NCBI GenBank assembly: GCA_944472155.2
Contig: OX235272.1
Coordinates: 15,422,354 to 15,486,353, forward strand
Direction of reading: 5' to 3'
Source: Trichobilharzia szidati
Lineage: Eukaryota > Platyhelminthes > Trematoda > Strigeidida > Schistosomatidae
Length of the DNA stretch: 64,000 nucleotides
Shown: piece after piece, positions 1 through 10,002 of the stretch
Layout of the letters: every line of letters starts with the position of its first letter
How positions within the stretch are numbered: position 1 is the first letter of the stretch
Notes under the pieces: generated by a model
The model's database searches: none
What the model saw: the letters and a program-made list of their open reading frames with translations, nothing else
What the model was told of the DNA's origin: nothing
Translations under genes and position numbers: made by a program

Positions 1-808
1 AAAATACCAAGAAGTAGAAAGGAAAATAAACACCATACAATAATAACTCAGTATTGGGTAGTGGAAGCTATGATATGATTATGCATGGTGACAGTAAAGC
101 TGTAGTCATATAAGAAGTTATGAAATGATATTTGAGAATGTCTATCGCCAAGATGATCAGTTAATTTGGTTGAAACAACACTAAGCAATCATAAAATAAC
201 ATTTCAGGGTTGTTGTTTTGTTTTTTATTGTCGGGTCTAATGCAGTGTTTGCAGTGGTAGTGTGAGTAATCCTGAATAATATAAAATTTTTAAGGTGGTG
301 ACTATGGCGTTCACAACCAAGATTGTCAGTTAATGTTGCCAAACAAAAAAAAAAAACAACAACCACAAAACTAATAATTACATGATGGTTAATGACAGGA
401 CAATTTTGTAATACTCATAGTGCTAATATAGTCGGAACCAGTAGTTACACGAAAGAAGGAATAGAGTAAAGTACAAAATGTAAGCCAATGTTAATAATTT
501 AGGTAGCTAAGTATGTTTAAGAAGGAGTTCACTATAGAATACAAAATAAGAGAGAAATAAAAGAGCCTAAAATTATCTCGTTAATGACAAAGTAAGTCAT
601 AGGTTTCGCGCTTAACATTGTCTCTGTCACTTAGAACACGGGCCAAATATGGTATCGTTGAGTTCCTGTACTTGGTTGTACGAGCATAGATTATTTTATA
701 CTGATTTCTGGTTTTACTTGATGAGATACAAGACGAGAGTTGGGAATAGAGGGGGTGTTGGGCGTCAGAGAGTGTGGTTTTAGACCATTTTTCACATATA
801 TTCAGATG
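1..808 (-). mobile_element. CR1-like LINE (CR1-C), 3' fragment
   Basis: This is the 3' end and last ~60 codons of a CR1-like reverse transcriptase, read on the minus strand. It matches 54410-55190 almost base for base (about 93 percent by eye), including the 3' UTR and the C-terminal coding part near 600-800. Similarity stops at about 808, where 54410-55190 continues into more RT sequence, so this copy is 5' truncated and also runs off the window start. No intact open frame remains. Confidence 0.85.
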
Positions 809-860
809 CGCTATGTTTACTCATATTCCCGTAACTCTAAATTTGTCTAATTTCGGCTGA

Positions 861-1681
861 TTATTATTGTTTCCTTTAATTCTTACAGGAACATAGGGCT
901 TCAGCCACGCGTCTCCATTGCCTTCGGTTCTCTGCTACAGTCTTCATCTGACTCCAAGTCTCCCCACACGTTTTCATCTCCTCTTCACATGACCTCCTCC
1001 AAGTCACCCACCCTCGCACTGACGACCAACTAGCCGCTTCCAATACAGTCGGGTTCCACTCGAGCAATGGATTGTCTAGTGATGTCACTTGATGGTTTGT
1101 TTCTTCAGAGTATGGACAGCCAATCAATCCATCTCTATTTCTTCCTGCCTATTTGTTTCACAATCGGTTCCTGCTGAGTTGGCTGGTTCGCTCATTGCCA
1201 GGGATCTCTCTCTGTTGCTGATCTTTCCTGGCCGGCCATCTGATCTTGAGTGGTATTGAGCGAAGACAACTAGCTGTTGATGAAGGTGTGTAGTTTATTT
1301 GAGATGGTCTTTATGACGCGCAGTGCAAGTCTCTGATCCATCCGTATAGTGAGTAGCACTGACTGACTTCACATTGGAGTTGAAAATCCGGATCTTGTTT
1401 ATGATGTTGAGTGCTGTTGATCTCCGCTCAGACTTGAGAGTAGTGAAAGCTTGTCTTGCTTTTCCGATCCTCGCTGTTTTGATATCCTCGTCAGTTCCGT
1501 TGGCCTGTAGTTGAAACGATGCTTCCCAGGTCGGTTGGTGAAGGAGGTTGTTTCTTTCAGGTTCCTTCCATTTATGCTGGCTGATTGTTGTCTGTTGTTG
1601 TTGTTGCTGTTGGTGGTGTTTTCCAGGAATCTTCATCACCTCTGTTTTCTCTATGTTCACCTGAAGTCTTAGAAGCATCAA
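861..1681 (-). mobile_element. RTE-like LINE (RTE-A1), 3' fragment
   Basis: Minus-strand remnant of the C-terminal part of an RTE/SR2-type reverse transcriptase. Translated pieces include the family signatures WRRSCEEEMKTCG and VAENR.QWRR.AEALCS near 876-1127 and IGKARQAFTTLKS near 1480. The element ends at its 3' side in TTATTATTG (the reverse complement of a CAATAATAA tail). Frameshifts and stops break the frame into at least three pieces. Very similar copies lie at 16.5, 18.8, 37.3, 41.2, 44.4 and 49.7 kb. Confidence 0.9.
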
Positions 1682-2904
1682 AGATAGGACTGATATTATC
1701 CTATAAATTTAGAATAGTTATATTTTGTAGTTATCGTGCATCTATTGCGCCTTTTGTACTTCCCATTGCTTATAAATTCTTAACTCTTCAAGCTTACTAG
1801 GGGATTTAGCTTCTGTGAATGTCGTTTATAATCAAATATTCAACACTCCTGTTAACTATTTCAGCTGTTGTTTGCGACGGTTGAAGATCTCTTCTCAGCA
1901 TTCCATCTTCTCTGCTGTTTTCTCATTCCTGTACTATTGCTATTGTTACTATGGTTAACATTGTGATTATCCATGGCAGTAGTTAGTTAGTTAGCACATT
2001 GCAGTATTCTTGATCACAGTCGACTAGGTCAAATTACCAGTAATATCAGTTTACATTGATTTTAATCTACTTTCTGTAAATTCTGTAATGGCCTTATGTT
2101 AACTTAACCTACTTTTCTGATTTGAGCACCTACGGAAGAATCTACCGACATAATATATTATCCCACACACTGACTCACACATCATAACAGGAAGCATAAA
2201 CAAGTTGGTCATTACCGAAAAGCTCTTAAGATACCAATTAAGAATAAAATTGTCTAAGAACGACTACAAAAATGCAAAAATCATATATGACTACGAATAA
2301 AGATTTAAACATCAGTAATTTTGTAGAGTTAATTTGCCTTTTAAGAACAGTGTTCATATGAGTGAGGAAAAAAAGAGGCGAGCAATCAAGTAGAAGAAGA
2401 GTGCAAAATAATGTTACAAATATTAAATTAATAAGTACTATAATAACATAGATGAGTTAGGTACTGATGATGGATGACTGGAGGTGAACGCAAATCTGAA
2501 TCGCCACAAGAATGGCACAAGCGGCCTTCAAATGATCATTTCTGGGCTCCACCAACTAAGTTATGTCACTGTAATCACGTAAATAAAAGATACTTGTGTC
2601 TGTCATATCTATCATATTGGCAACTCAGCTAGGTATTCCATCCTATACGACTCCTAATTTTTTACCACTTTGAAAACAAGTGAAAAAGCATATGCCCATA
2701 TAATTAGCATCCTTGTGTTTTTTGATCCTTATGATATCAAGCAGATGACACATTAGGATCTCAATAGTTTTAATTTTCAAAGTGAACCGGGGAATTCTCA
2801 TCAGGAACTGTATAGTTCGCAAACGACGAATCAGATTCCATTTATTAGCAATTTGCTCAAGTAGCCATCCGGAATTAAGGTAGCTTGAAGTGATTCTTTT
2901 CCCT
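1682..2904. other. unassigned AT-rich stretch
   Basis: I see no repeat shared with the rest of the window, no splice-bordered open frame and no tRNA-like box. Likely intergenic or intronic. Confidence 0.5.
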
Positions 2905-3582
2905 GTAGCAGATGATGTGTGATGTCACACAAAATCGAAGACCCACAAGCGAAAACCGACAAACTGGTCGAAGAAGCAGCAAAGACAGGACTCCAGGTGA
3001 ACATAGACAAGACGGAGGTTATGAAAATAACCAACCAACCAACAACAAGAACAGCAGCAGCAACATACAGTGCCAATCATCATCAACGGGAGGGATTCGA
3101 AAGAGGTTACTTCATTCACTTCACTTATCTAGGGAGCATTGTCTCAACTACAGGCAGGTGGAACGGACGAGGATGTCAAATCGGCAACTCGGGAAGGCGA
3201 GAAACACATTCATCAACCTGAAACCAATCTGGAAATCTTCCGCTGTCACTCCTCAGCATCAACAACAAAATTCGGATTTTCAATACAAACGTCAAGTCAG
3301 TCAGTCACTTCTTCTATACGGATGGATCAGAAACTTGACGGCGGGTCACAAAGAATGAGTATTTCCAACAGCCTGTTGCACACCTTTATCAACAACTAAC
3401 TGTCTTCGCTGGCTCTATACTGAAGATCAGATGGCCGGAAAGAACAAGAACCAACAAGAAACAAACTATGGGAAGAAACAAACAAAACAAGAAGCAATCG
3501 CCCAACAAATATGCAGAAGAAAGTGGAGATGGATTGGACACTCACTCGCTGAGGAGGCCACTGGGTGACTTGGCGCGTCAGT
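2905..3582 (+). mobile_element. RTE-like LINE (RTE-A2), internal to C-terminal fragment
   Basis: Begins at the DD of the RT catalytic FADD motif and runs through the segment with SIVSTTGRWNGRG, NTFINLKPIWKSS, SVLLYGW-like residues and ICRRKWRWIGHSLAEEAT. The frame changes several times (pieces in all three plus frames), so it is a pseudogene. The 3' end is lost: near 3582 it joins a SINE-H copy at a point where both carry a short GGAA/GGCA-type sequence. Related copies are at 6.6, 12.3, 28.4, 34.6 and 38.2/40.0 kb. Confidence 0.9.
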
Positions 3583-3835
3583 TCATCGAGTGGAACTGGC
3601 AGAAGTTAGAATTCATGGGCCATTGGATCGGGTCCCAGCGACTTATTGGTATGTGAGCTCGCCTTGTAACCAGAGGGTCCTGGGTTCGAACACTAGCGGT
3701 GGGTGCGTACTGATGAAGAGTCCCCAACTAGGACGAAACAGCTGTCCAGTACTCCCAGTTGGTTTTCCAATGGTTCTCTAACTAATGTCAGCTCATGATG
3801 AAAATCCTGTAACCAATCAAATCCCTAAAAACCAA
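3583..3835 (+). mobile_element. SINE-H (Smalpha-like tRNA-derived SINE with hammerhead-like core)
   Basis: Contains a tRNA-like box B (GGTCCTGGGTTCGAAC at ~3678) and then CTGATGA, a GTCC/GGAC helix and GAAAC at ~3710-3742, the order seen in hammerhead ribozymes. Schistosome Smalpha repeats are known to encode hammerheads; here an extra AGA sits between CTGATGA and the helix, so activity is doubtful. The copy continues into the family 3' part (TCAGCTCATGATGAAA). Same family at 7.4, 22.4, 25.4, 33.5-34.2 and 63.5 kb. Confidence 0.8.
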
Positions 3836-3965
3836 CGCTTGTATATCAGCTGTATTTGAATATTTCAAGCAGGGAAATGGTTGCTGGGGGAGGAACCAGA
3901 ATGAACCAAAATTTTCACTTCATCATGATCTGTGGCCCATCATACCAATAGTCAATTACTTGTTA

Positions 3966-4198
3966 CAATTCCTTTACGTTCTCAATGGAACATAGGGCTT
4001 CAAGCTAGATCTTTGAAGTTTCGGTAGCATTCATGTTAATTTTCACGGGATGAAGTCACTAGCCTCATGCCTAACCTTCCCTCTTTACCAGTCTTATTAC
4101 TGGCTTAGTGGGGTAAATGAGTGCACCGGCCGGTAGTCGAACCCCCGACCACATGCCTGGTCGGCGAGCATTCTAACGCTGTGCCACCGACGCAGGCC
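3966..4198 (-). mobile_element. SINE-G (tRNA-Gly-like SINE)
   Basis: Minus-strand copy of a ~235-bp SINE. The tRNA-like head lies at 4130-4198 (box B GGTTCGA-type, here mutated), the body has the GCATGAGGCTAG block, and the tail has GAAGCCCTATGTTCCA followed by GAACG. Diverged from the better copy at 8974. Confidence 0.85.
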
Positions 4199-4204
4199 GA
4201 TAGT

Positions 4205-4770
4205 AATATGTCACTCCAAAATTCTACATTTATCTTTACAATATGGTGCTATTTGTATTTCCTCCACTTGTGACCTTGGAACCCCACTGATTTTTGACTG
4301 TTTCAACTTGAAATTGGTGTTGGAAATTCGAAATTTAATCTTAATTCCGAGTAATTGTCTTGCTTTTCCAACCCTGGCTTTGACGTAGTTATCCATGATG
4401 CCTGTAGCTGAAAAGAAGCTGCCCAAGTGAGTGAAAGTAACATAATTCGGAATTCTTGCGATAGTAGTGATCGGTTCTTGTTGTTGTTGTTGCTGGCTGG
4501 TTGGTTATCTTTATCGTCCCCATCTTCTCGGTGTTCACTTGAAGTCTTATCTTCGTTGCCTGTCTTATCAAAGAACCCATGGATTTTCGCCTATAGATCT
4601 ACGAGTTTATATGACATAAGACGTAAGCCGTCCGCGAAATCAAGTTCTACAGTCTTCTTATTGATGCATTGTATTACTGTCATCCTGCTCCCCATAGTTT
4701 TCCACATGATCCAATCCACCGCAATCAGGAATACCATCGATGATAATCGGCAATGCTGTCTTGTCTTCTT
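4205..4770 (-). mobile_element. old RTE-like LINE fragment
   Basis: Diverged minus-strand relative of the RTE copies. Recognisable pieces are FADGLRLMSYKLVD (the RT FADD block with the second D lost), LQVNTEKMGTIKITNQ and ARVGKARQLLG. It is more mutated than the other RTE copies and has no open frame of useful length. Confidence 0.7.
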
Positions 4771-4804
4771 GTTTTCACTTCCTCAGCTTCAGAGTTTTAT
4801 ACTG

Positions 4805-5670
4805 GCTTGACCTATACAGATATCACGATATATAGTAAAGAATAAAACTATGGAATTTTCTAGTGCAAATATTTTTAAGCCTTAAAATTAAACCTAACAG
4901 AAGTAACAACTGACGTAATAAGGAAGGGAATACAAATTCACACAAATTCAATAGACAAAAATGAAAAATTGGTAGAGCTAAAATATGATTGGGGATTACG
5001 ATAGTTTAGCATAGAGGGATTAAGACCATGAAAGTTGAAGGGGTTGGACGAACTTTTGCTGTACACAGAGATCTGGCTTTTCTGTTTCAATAGCCAAAGC
5101 TTCAGCAATACAGATGAGTCGGGTACGTAGGGATTCGGGTAAATTACTCTTTGTCTAGGAGATGACTTTAAAGGCGGAGGTTATAGAGATAGGGTGATCA
5201 CTATTGACCAGATGTTCAATGATCGCGCTTCTTATTGCTCCACTTCCACCTTATCGCAACCATGCGGGATAGTGTTCTTGCACCCTCTTGGACAAACCTG
5301 GAATCAAACGACCAATATACCTAGCTCCACACAAGCAGGTGAATTGATAAACACACATAGAGTTGGTCAACAGCGGGATCTTGTCCTTCAGGTTATTGAA
5401 CAATAATGGTCGACTAGTAAACGCTATTCTCAGATATGCAGCAGGAAATGTTCTTTTCAGGGACTGTGATATCCTTCGTTTCATGATATCGGAAGTTAAG
5501 TCCCCTTTGAATTCCAAGCTCATGTAAAGCGTCTTCTTGGGTACGGTTGATAAGTCACGTTTTTTAGGATTTGAATGTATATTCTTATCTATAAAACGTG
5601 GTGGAAATCCATTTTCGAATAAGATTTTCCTGAAGATGTATAACTCATCTTCCACAGTATCAGGGACTGT
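4805..5670 (-). mobile_element. Penelope-like element (PLE-P3), RT end plus GIY-YIG domain
   Basis: Minus-strand C-terminal part of a PLE. An open stretch (5251-5724) carries the RT thumb-like region (FPPRFIDKNIHSNPKKRD) and then the GIY-YIG start CVYQFTCLCGARYIGR with the R...EH pair following. A stop interrupts the nuclease at ~5251, but homologous codons continue to ~5030 (LRTRLICIAEALAIE, LCVQQKFVQPL). The 3' UTR lies below 5030. It is arranged head to head with the plus-strand copy at 5675-6347. Confidence 0.85.
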
Positions 5671-5674
5671 TTTA

Positions 5675-6347
5675 TGTCCAGTCTCGAAAATGGTCAGCTG
5701 AAGCCTATAATCCAAAGCTTTCAAATGTATAAAAGATATGTAGATGACACCTTTATTATTTTTAATAGTGATTGTAACTTGGATTATATATTAAATGTAT
5801 TTAATGGTTGCCATCGGGTGATAAAATCCACACTCGAAATGGAGAACGAGTCTAGCATTCATTTCCTCGATGTGAACTTATCAAGGAGGACCGATGGAAC
5901 TCTGAAGAGATCGATTTAACGTAAGCTGTCATGGAATGGTCAACTGACAAATTTCTACAGCTGGGTACCCATTGGTCCAAAACGAAACCTGATCCGGTCG
6001 CTTGCCATTCGTATTCGGCGCATATGTAGCCCTGATACTGTGGAAGATGAGTTGTACATCTTGAGGAAAATCCTAATAGAAAATGGATTTCCACCACGTT
6101 TTATAGATAAGAATATACATTCAAATCCTAAAAAACGTGATTTATCAACCGTACCCAAGAAGACACTTTATATGAGCTTGGAATTCAAAAGGGACATAGC
6201 TTCCGACATCATGAAACGAAGGATATCACAGTCCCTGAAAAGAACATTTCCTGCTGCATATCTGAGAATAGCGTTTACTAGTCGACCATTATTGTTCAAT
6301 AACCTGAAGGAAAAGATCCCGCTGTTGACCAACTCTATGTGTGTCTA
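5675..6347 (+). mobile_element. Penelope-like element (PLE-P3), RT fragment
   Basis: Plus-strand PLE reverse transcriptase from the catalytic YVDDTFIIF block (~5740) through FLDVNLSRRTDGTLKRSI, one stop at ~5918, then NLIRSLAIRIRRICSPDTVEDEL and the same RT-tail sequence as the minus copy. It ends abruptly at NSMCV, just before the GIY-YIG domain. Residues 6040-6345 are nearly identical to 5350-5660 read on the other strand, giving ~300-bp inverted arms. Confidence 0.85.
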
Positions 6348-6575
6348 ACAGAAGTAGTCTGAAACTTTTCTTATCTTAGATATTAGATTTACACGGTGTT
6401 TATTAAAGAGTATCTAGGTATAAACCACCTGAAATAATTAACTAGGATGATCACCGAAATTTGCAGAGAAGCCTTTTCAGTAGTAGTAAAGTGACTGATA
6501 TGAACAAAATCTAGGTCCAAAGTAGTTTTGATAAAAGAAACAAATAACCTTATCTGAAATATCTTCAGGTCACCA

Positions 6576-7012
6576 AGAATATTTCCAACAGCCTGTTGCA
6601 GACCTTTATCAACAACTAACTAACTTTCTTCGCTGGCTCTATACTGAAGATCAGATGGTCGGAAAGAATCACCAATAAGAATTAAACTATGGGAAAAAGG
6701 AAAACAAGAACCAATCGCCCAACAGATATGCAGGAGCAAGGTGAGATGGACTGGACACTCGCTGAGAAGGCCACTCGCTGTGTGACATCGCGCGTCATGC
6801 CAGTGCTCGAGTGGAACCCGAAAGGGAAGTGGCGAGTTGGTCGTCAGTGCAAGGGTGACATGGGGTAGATCGTGTGAAGAGGAGTTGAAACAGTATGGAC
6901 TTACATGGATGCAAGTGAGAAGTACAGCAGAAGACAGAAGCAAGTGGAGACGTGTAGTTGAAGCCCTATGTTCCACTAGGAACCCAAGGGAACAATAATA
7001 ATAATGAAGATA
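6576..7012 (+). mobile_element. RTE-like LINE (RTE-A2), 3' end
   Basis: 5'-truncated 3' end of RTE-A2 with ICRSKVRWTGHSLRRPL-type coding remains and the terminal block TGAAGCCCTATGTTCCACTA, ending in AATAATAATAATG. Frame is broken. Confidence 0.9.
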
Positions 7013-7384
7013 TTTCACAGCGTGCATTAAACAAATGGGACTTGCATACCTAGCACTAATGTTAACAACTATACATTTCTATTTCCTATTACGATATACT
7101 TCATCTTACTTTACCGGGGCACACCCACCGAGCTTCCAACCCCAGGACTTCCGTTTACAAAGTAAACGTCGTAAACCATTCAGCCACTGGCACAAAGTCC
7201 AGCTAATCTCACAAGTGAGTAAGTGTTCTCCTGCCTGACTAAATGAACTATGCTGCTTACACTACTTCTCACTAGAACGCCAGGAAATTTCTTCTATAGA
7301 GCCGATCACTAATGAGCATCAGATCAGCTGTCAATTTGCAGTGATTTGAGTGGTTATAAGTTTGATCAAGAGGGTAGCATGAGT

Positions 7385-7555
7385 CAAGAAATTGGGTCCC
7401 AGTTGGTGGATAGTCTACGTGAACGATCGCCTTGTAACCGGAAGGTCCTGAGAATAAACACTGTCGGTTGAGCACTGACTGATGAAGAGTCCAAAATCAC
7501 GACGAAACAACTATCCAATACTCCCTGGATTCCCGATGGTGCTAATAACTTGAGA
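7385..7555 (+). mobile_element. SINE-H fragment
   Basis: Carries the box-B-like region (mutated), CTGATGAAGAGTCC at ~7479, and CGAAACAACTATCC after a degraded helix II. Family 3' part follows to ~7550. Both helix strands have mutated, so the ribozyme-like fold is lost. Confidence 0.7.
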
Positions 7556-8185
7556 TTCTCTCAGATGACTAATGCTAATGAGTCTAACAGTCTAACTGTT
7601 ATGTCCACTTACTTGGTGATTAAATCTACACTGAGATTCGTTACAAGTTTCTGGATAACTCAAAATATGAATAAAATATTCGTACTTTGTATCATATTTA
7701 ATAAATTAGCTGTTCGAATTATGTATGAAGTCATAAATGAAAATGTCAATAATTATTAAAAATATTTTTGTTTTTGTAATACTTTACTTATTTAAATACT
7801 TCTGTTATGTGTAATCTATAAATATTTGTAACGATAGTGAGACAATAACAAGTTATGTATGTGGAGTAGATTCACGTGTGAAAAATTTACTATCGTTTTG
7901 TTAAGGTCAAATTGTGCCCAGACAGCGAAATGTGTGTATGTTTAAATTAGACATGGAAACAAGCAGGCCCTCACTGAGCCAATATCGATATGTATATATA
8001 TATATATACAAATAGAACGTCTGTATTAATTGGGTCATTGGACAGTGATCCTTGTGTTTAGCCAGTTTTTGCATTATTGACAGGAATATTACCATAGAAT
8101 AACATCCGTTATAAAGAAGTTCATGAACCACTGAGAACTAGACAATTGTCGATAAATATACCATGCTAGTTTCGGAATCATCAAT
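7556..8185. other. unassigned AT-rich stretch with TA microsatellite
   Basis: A short TA run lies at about 7991-8010. No other repeat or exon-like signal seen. Confidence 0.5.
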
Positions 8186-8189
8186 AGCA

Positions 8190-8518
8190 CTGACATACAG
8201 AGATGCAGACTTTCGGGTTGGGGGCCTCGGGACTCTAAGAATCAATGGCTGGAGACAGACAATAGGTGACATGGCTCAAAATCGTTGTCAATGGCTTACG
8301 CACATGTATTCAGTCTCTGTAATATTCAGTCTCATATTCCTTTCTACCATTACTCATTCTGTTTCACTATTATACTTGTGAAAACTCTATTGATCCTCTT
8401 CGCTCATTTTCTTGTCTTCGTTTGTGTGCTCTTTGGAACGTGGCAACTCGAACTGCTGCACTTCGGTGCCAAGTTCTATGTTGAATCCAGCCAGCCAGCT
8501 AACATATCGTCTCACCAA
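8190..8518 (+). mobile_element. LINE-B 3' end fragment
   Basis: Shares about 330 bp with 43470-43785, including the block CCTCGGGACTCTAAGAATCA and the pyrimidine-rich part up to TTCGGTGCCAAGTT. In the 43-kb copy this lies 3' of a reverse-transcriptase C-terminus, so it is the 3' end of that element. Confidence 0.75.
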
Positions 8519-8972
8519 AAGTAATTTTGTAGGCCTTCGGGTTACTGTCTAGCCGCTTGGCCAGCTGAAATCAAATGACATCTTGTTTCTAACTTCCGTC
8601 ATTGTGTAAAATGACTCAGCCGTCAGTGAATTTCACCAGTAAGAATCAACAGTCACGTTTTACTTAGTAGAGTCCAATGATTACAGCTTTTCACTGAAAC
8701 TCTAGGAAGTCCATCTTGCAATCCATCACTAGTGCACAGTAGATTCAAGTTTGTGGATTTCATGACGAGCCCTTCTTAGCTAAACAGCCATCTGGTACTC
8801 CAAGCTTTTCAACAGTTCACTAACTACCGTTGCATCTTCATGAAATACAGCTTGAAATCAATGAAATCCTCAGAAACGAGCATTTGCAAAAATGAGAATA
8901 TTTACTCACACGTATTCTGGAGATGATAAATACAATTAGTGAACTACCGAGTTTACCAATATATATGTAAAA
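8519..8972. other. unassigned stretch
   Basis: No family seen; not shared with other parts of the window as far as I can read. Confidence 0.4.
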
Positions 8973-8973
8973 C

Positions 8974-9212
8974 TGGTGCGTCGGTGGCATAGTGGTTAGG
9001 ACACTCGCCGACCATGCACATGGTTCGGGGTTCGATCCCCGGCCGACGCACTCCTTTACCTCGCTAAGCCAGAAATAATGCTGGTAAAGAGGAAAGGTTG
9101 GGCATGAGGCTAGCAACCTCATCCTGTAAAAATAAACACTGCTACAGAAACTTCAAGCCTCTAGCTTGAAGCCCTATGTTCCACTGGGGAACGTGAAGGA
9201 ATAAAAAAAAGT
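8974..9212 (+). mobile_element. SINE-G (tRNA-Gly-like SINE), best copy
   Basis: The first ~73 bases fold as a tRNA: a 7-bp acceptor helix GCGTCGG/CCGACGC, box A GGCATAGTGG and box B GGTTCGATCCC; by eye the closest tRNA is Gly. The body follows, then a hairpin (CTTCAAGC/GCTTGAAG at ~9150-9170), then a tail TGAAGCCCTATGTTCCACT and an A-rich end. The tail is the same as the end of RTE-A2. Confidence 0.9.
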
Positions 9213-9224
9213 AGATGAAATGGA

Positions 9225-9345
9225 AACCTAGGTCCCCACATATTTGGACTAGCAGCTCATATAGCTGAACGATGGGCAAGTAATCTACAGGCCTAGGGTT
9301 CGAATCCCACGTTGACCTAAATTACTTATCTTATTTTTAAGTCAT
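9225..9345 (+). repeat. second tRNA-like segment, duplicated at 18590-18710
   Basis: Directly after the SINE is a segment with an ACTAGCAGCTCATATAGCTG box-A-like part and GGGTTCGAATCCCA box-B-like part about 45 bp later. The same segment follows the SINE at 18.35 kb. It may be a tRNA pseudogene or the head of a separate SINE. Confidence 0.6.
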
Positions 9346-9461
9346 TACAAATCACATCAAAAGGCAGCTAATCAGTCCAAAGTTGTTTCAAATAACCTTA
9401 TACTACTGATAAATGGTCAGTGATATCCATTGTATAGCTGTGGAAATTTTCGTATAACTTA

Positions 9462-9520
9462 ACTTCTACAGGATGCCACCGACAATTATACATGTCATCA
9501 AACAGCTATACGACAATGTG
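9462..9520 (+). mobile_element. RTE-A1 fragment
   Basis: Short RT piece coding for the block seen elsewhere as YYGVPPTIIHLIQQLYDN. It is cut at 9520 by the left arm of PLE-P5. Confidence 0.8.
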
Positions 9521-10002
9521 TAAAACTTGGGCACTGTAGTAGTAAGTAATTCCATATTAGTTTGTTTATTAGATGTATCACACAGTGATGAAACAGTATT
9601 ATTTACTGGATGACACAGTTTCGAACAAAATTTATTGTTCATAATCATATCAATTGTAATCACAAGACTTTGAAACTTGAGTCTTATAGTTTTCTTTGTT
9701 CTCTCTTATTTGTCGTCGTTGGGGTAGTAGAATTTTCCAGATATCAGGGATAGGTGTTGAATCATTCCTATTACGTGTATTTGCAGTTGATTCGATAAAC
9801 AAAGCTTCTGTTGACATCAATCCCTCCCTCCACCCTGCTGCTACATTCGATTTTAAAAGTCATCCTATTGTATGGTTGTGTGTAACTGCATGTAGTGCTA
9901 TAGCTGAACTATTCTCTAGATTTCTAAAATATGTGTACAACTTGGGCACTGTAGTAGTAAGTAATTCCATATTAGTTTGTTTATTAGATGTATCACACAG
10001 TT
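9521..10002 (-). mobile_element. PLE-P5 inverted left arm with doubled tip
   Basis: Reverse-complement copy of the 3' end of PLE-P5 (GIY-YIG tail and 3' UTR). The terminal ~60 bases occur twice: at about 9525-9590 and again, base for base, at about 9945-10002. The second tip abuts the plus-strand RT body at 10003. Confidence 0.85.

Noticed and set aside
6620..7027. 135-codon minus-strand open frame (also similar ones at 28450-28992, 40304-40525, 34-35 kb)
   Set aside because: Antisense shadow of the RTE-A2 C-terminal coding region; the same shadow recurs with every copy.
8974..9048. Functional tRNA-Gly gene
   Set aside because: The tRNA-like fold is good but it is always followed by the same SINE body and tail, occurs many times, and the anticodon loop is not a normal Gly loop.
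9237..9320. CRISPR-like or satellite array from repeated tRNA-like boxes
   Set aside because: Only two copies, 9 kb apart, both inside the same duplicated composite; no regular spacing.
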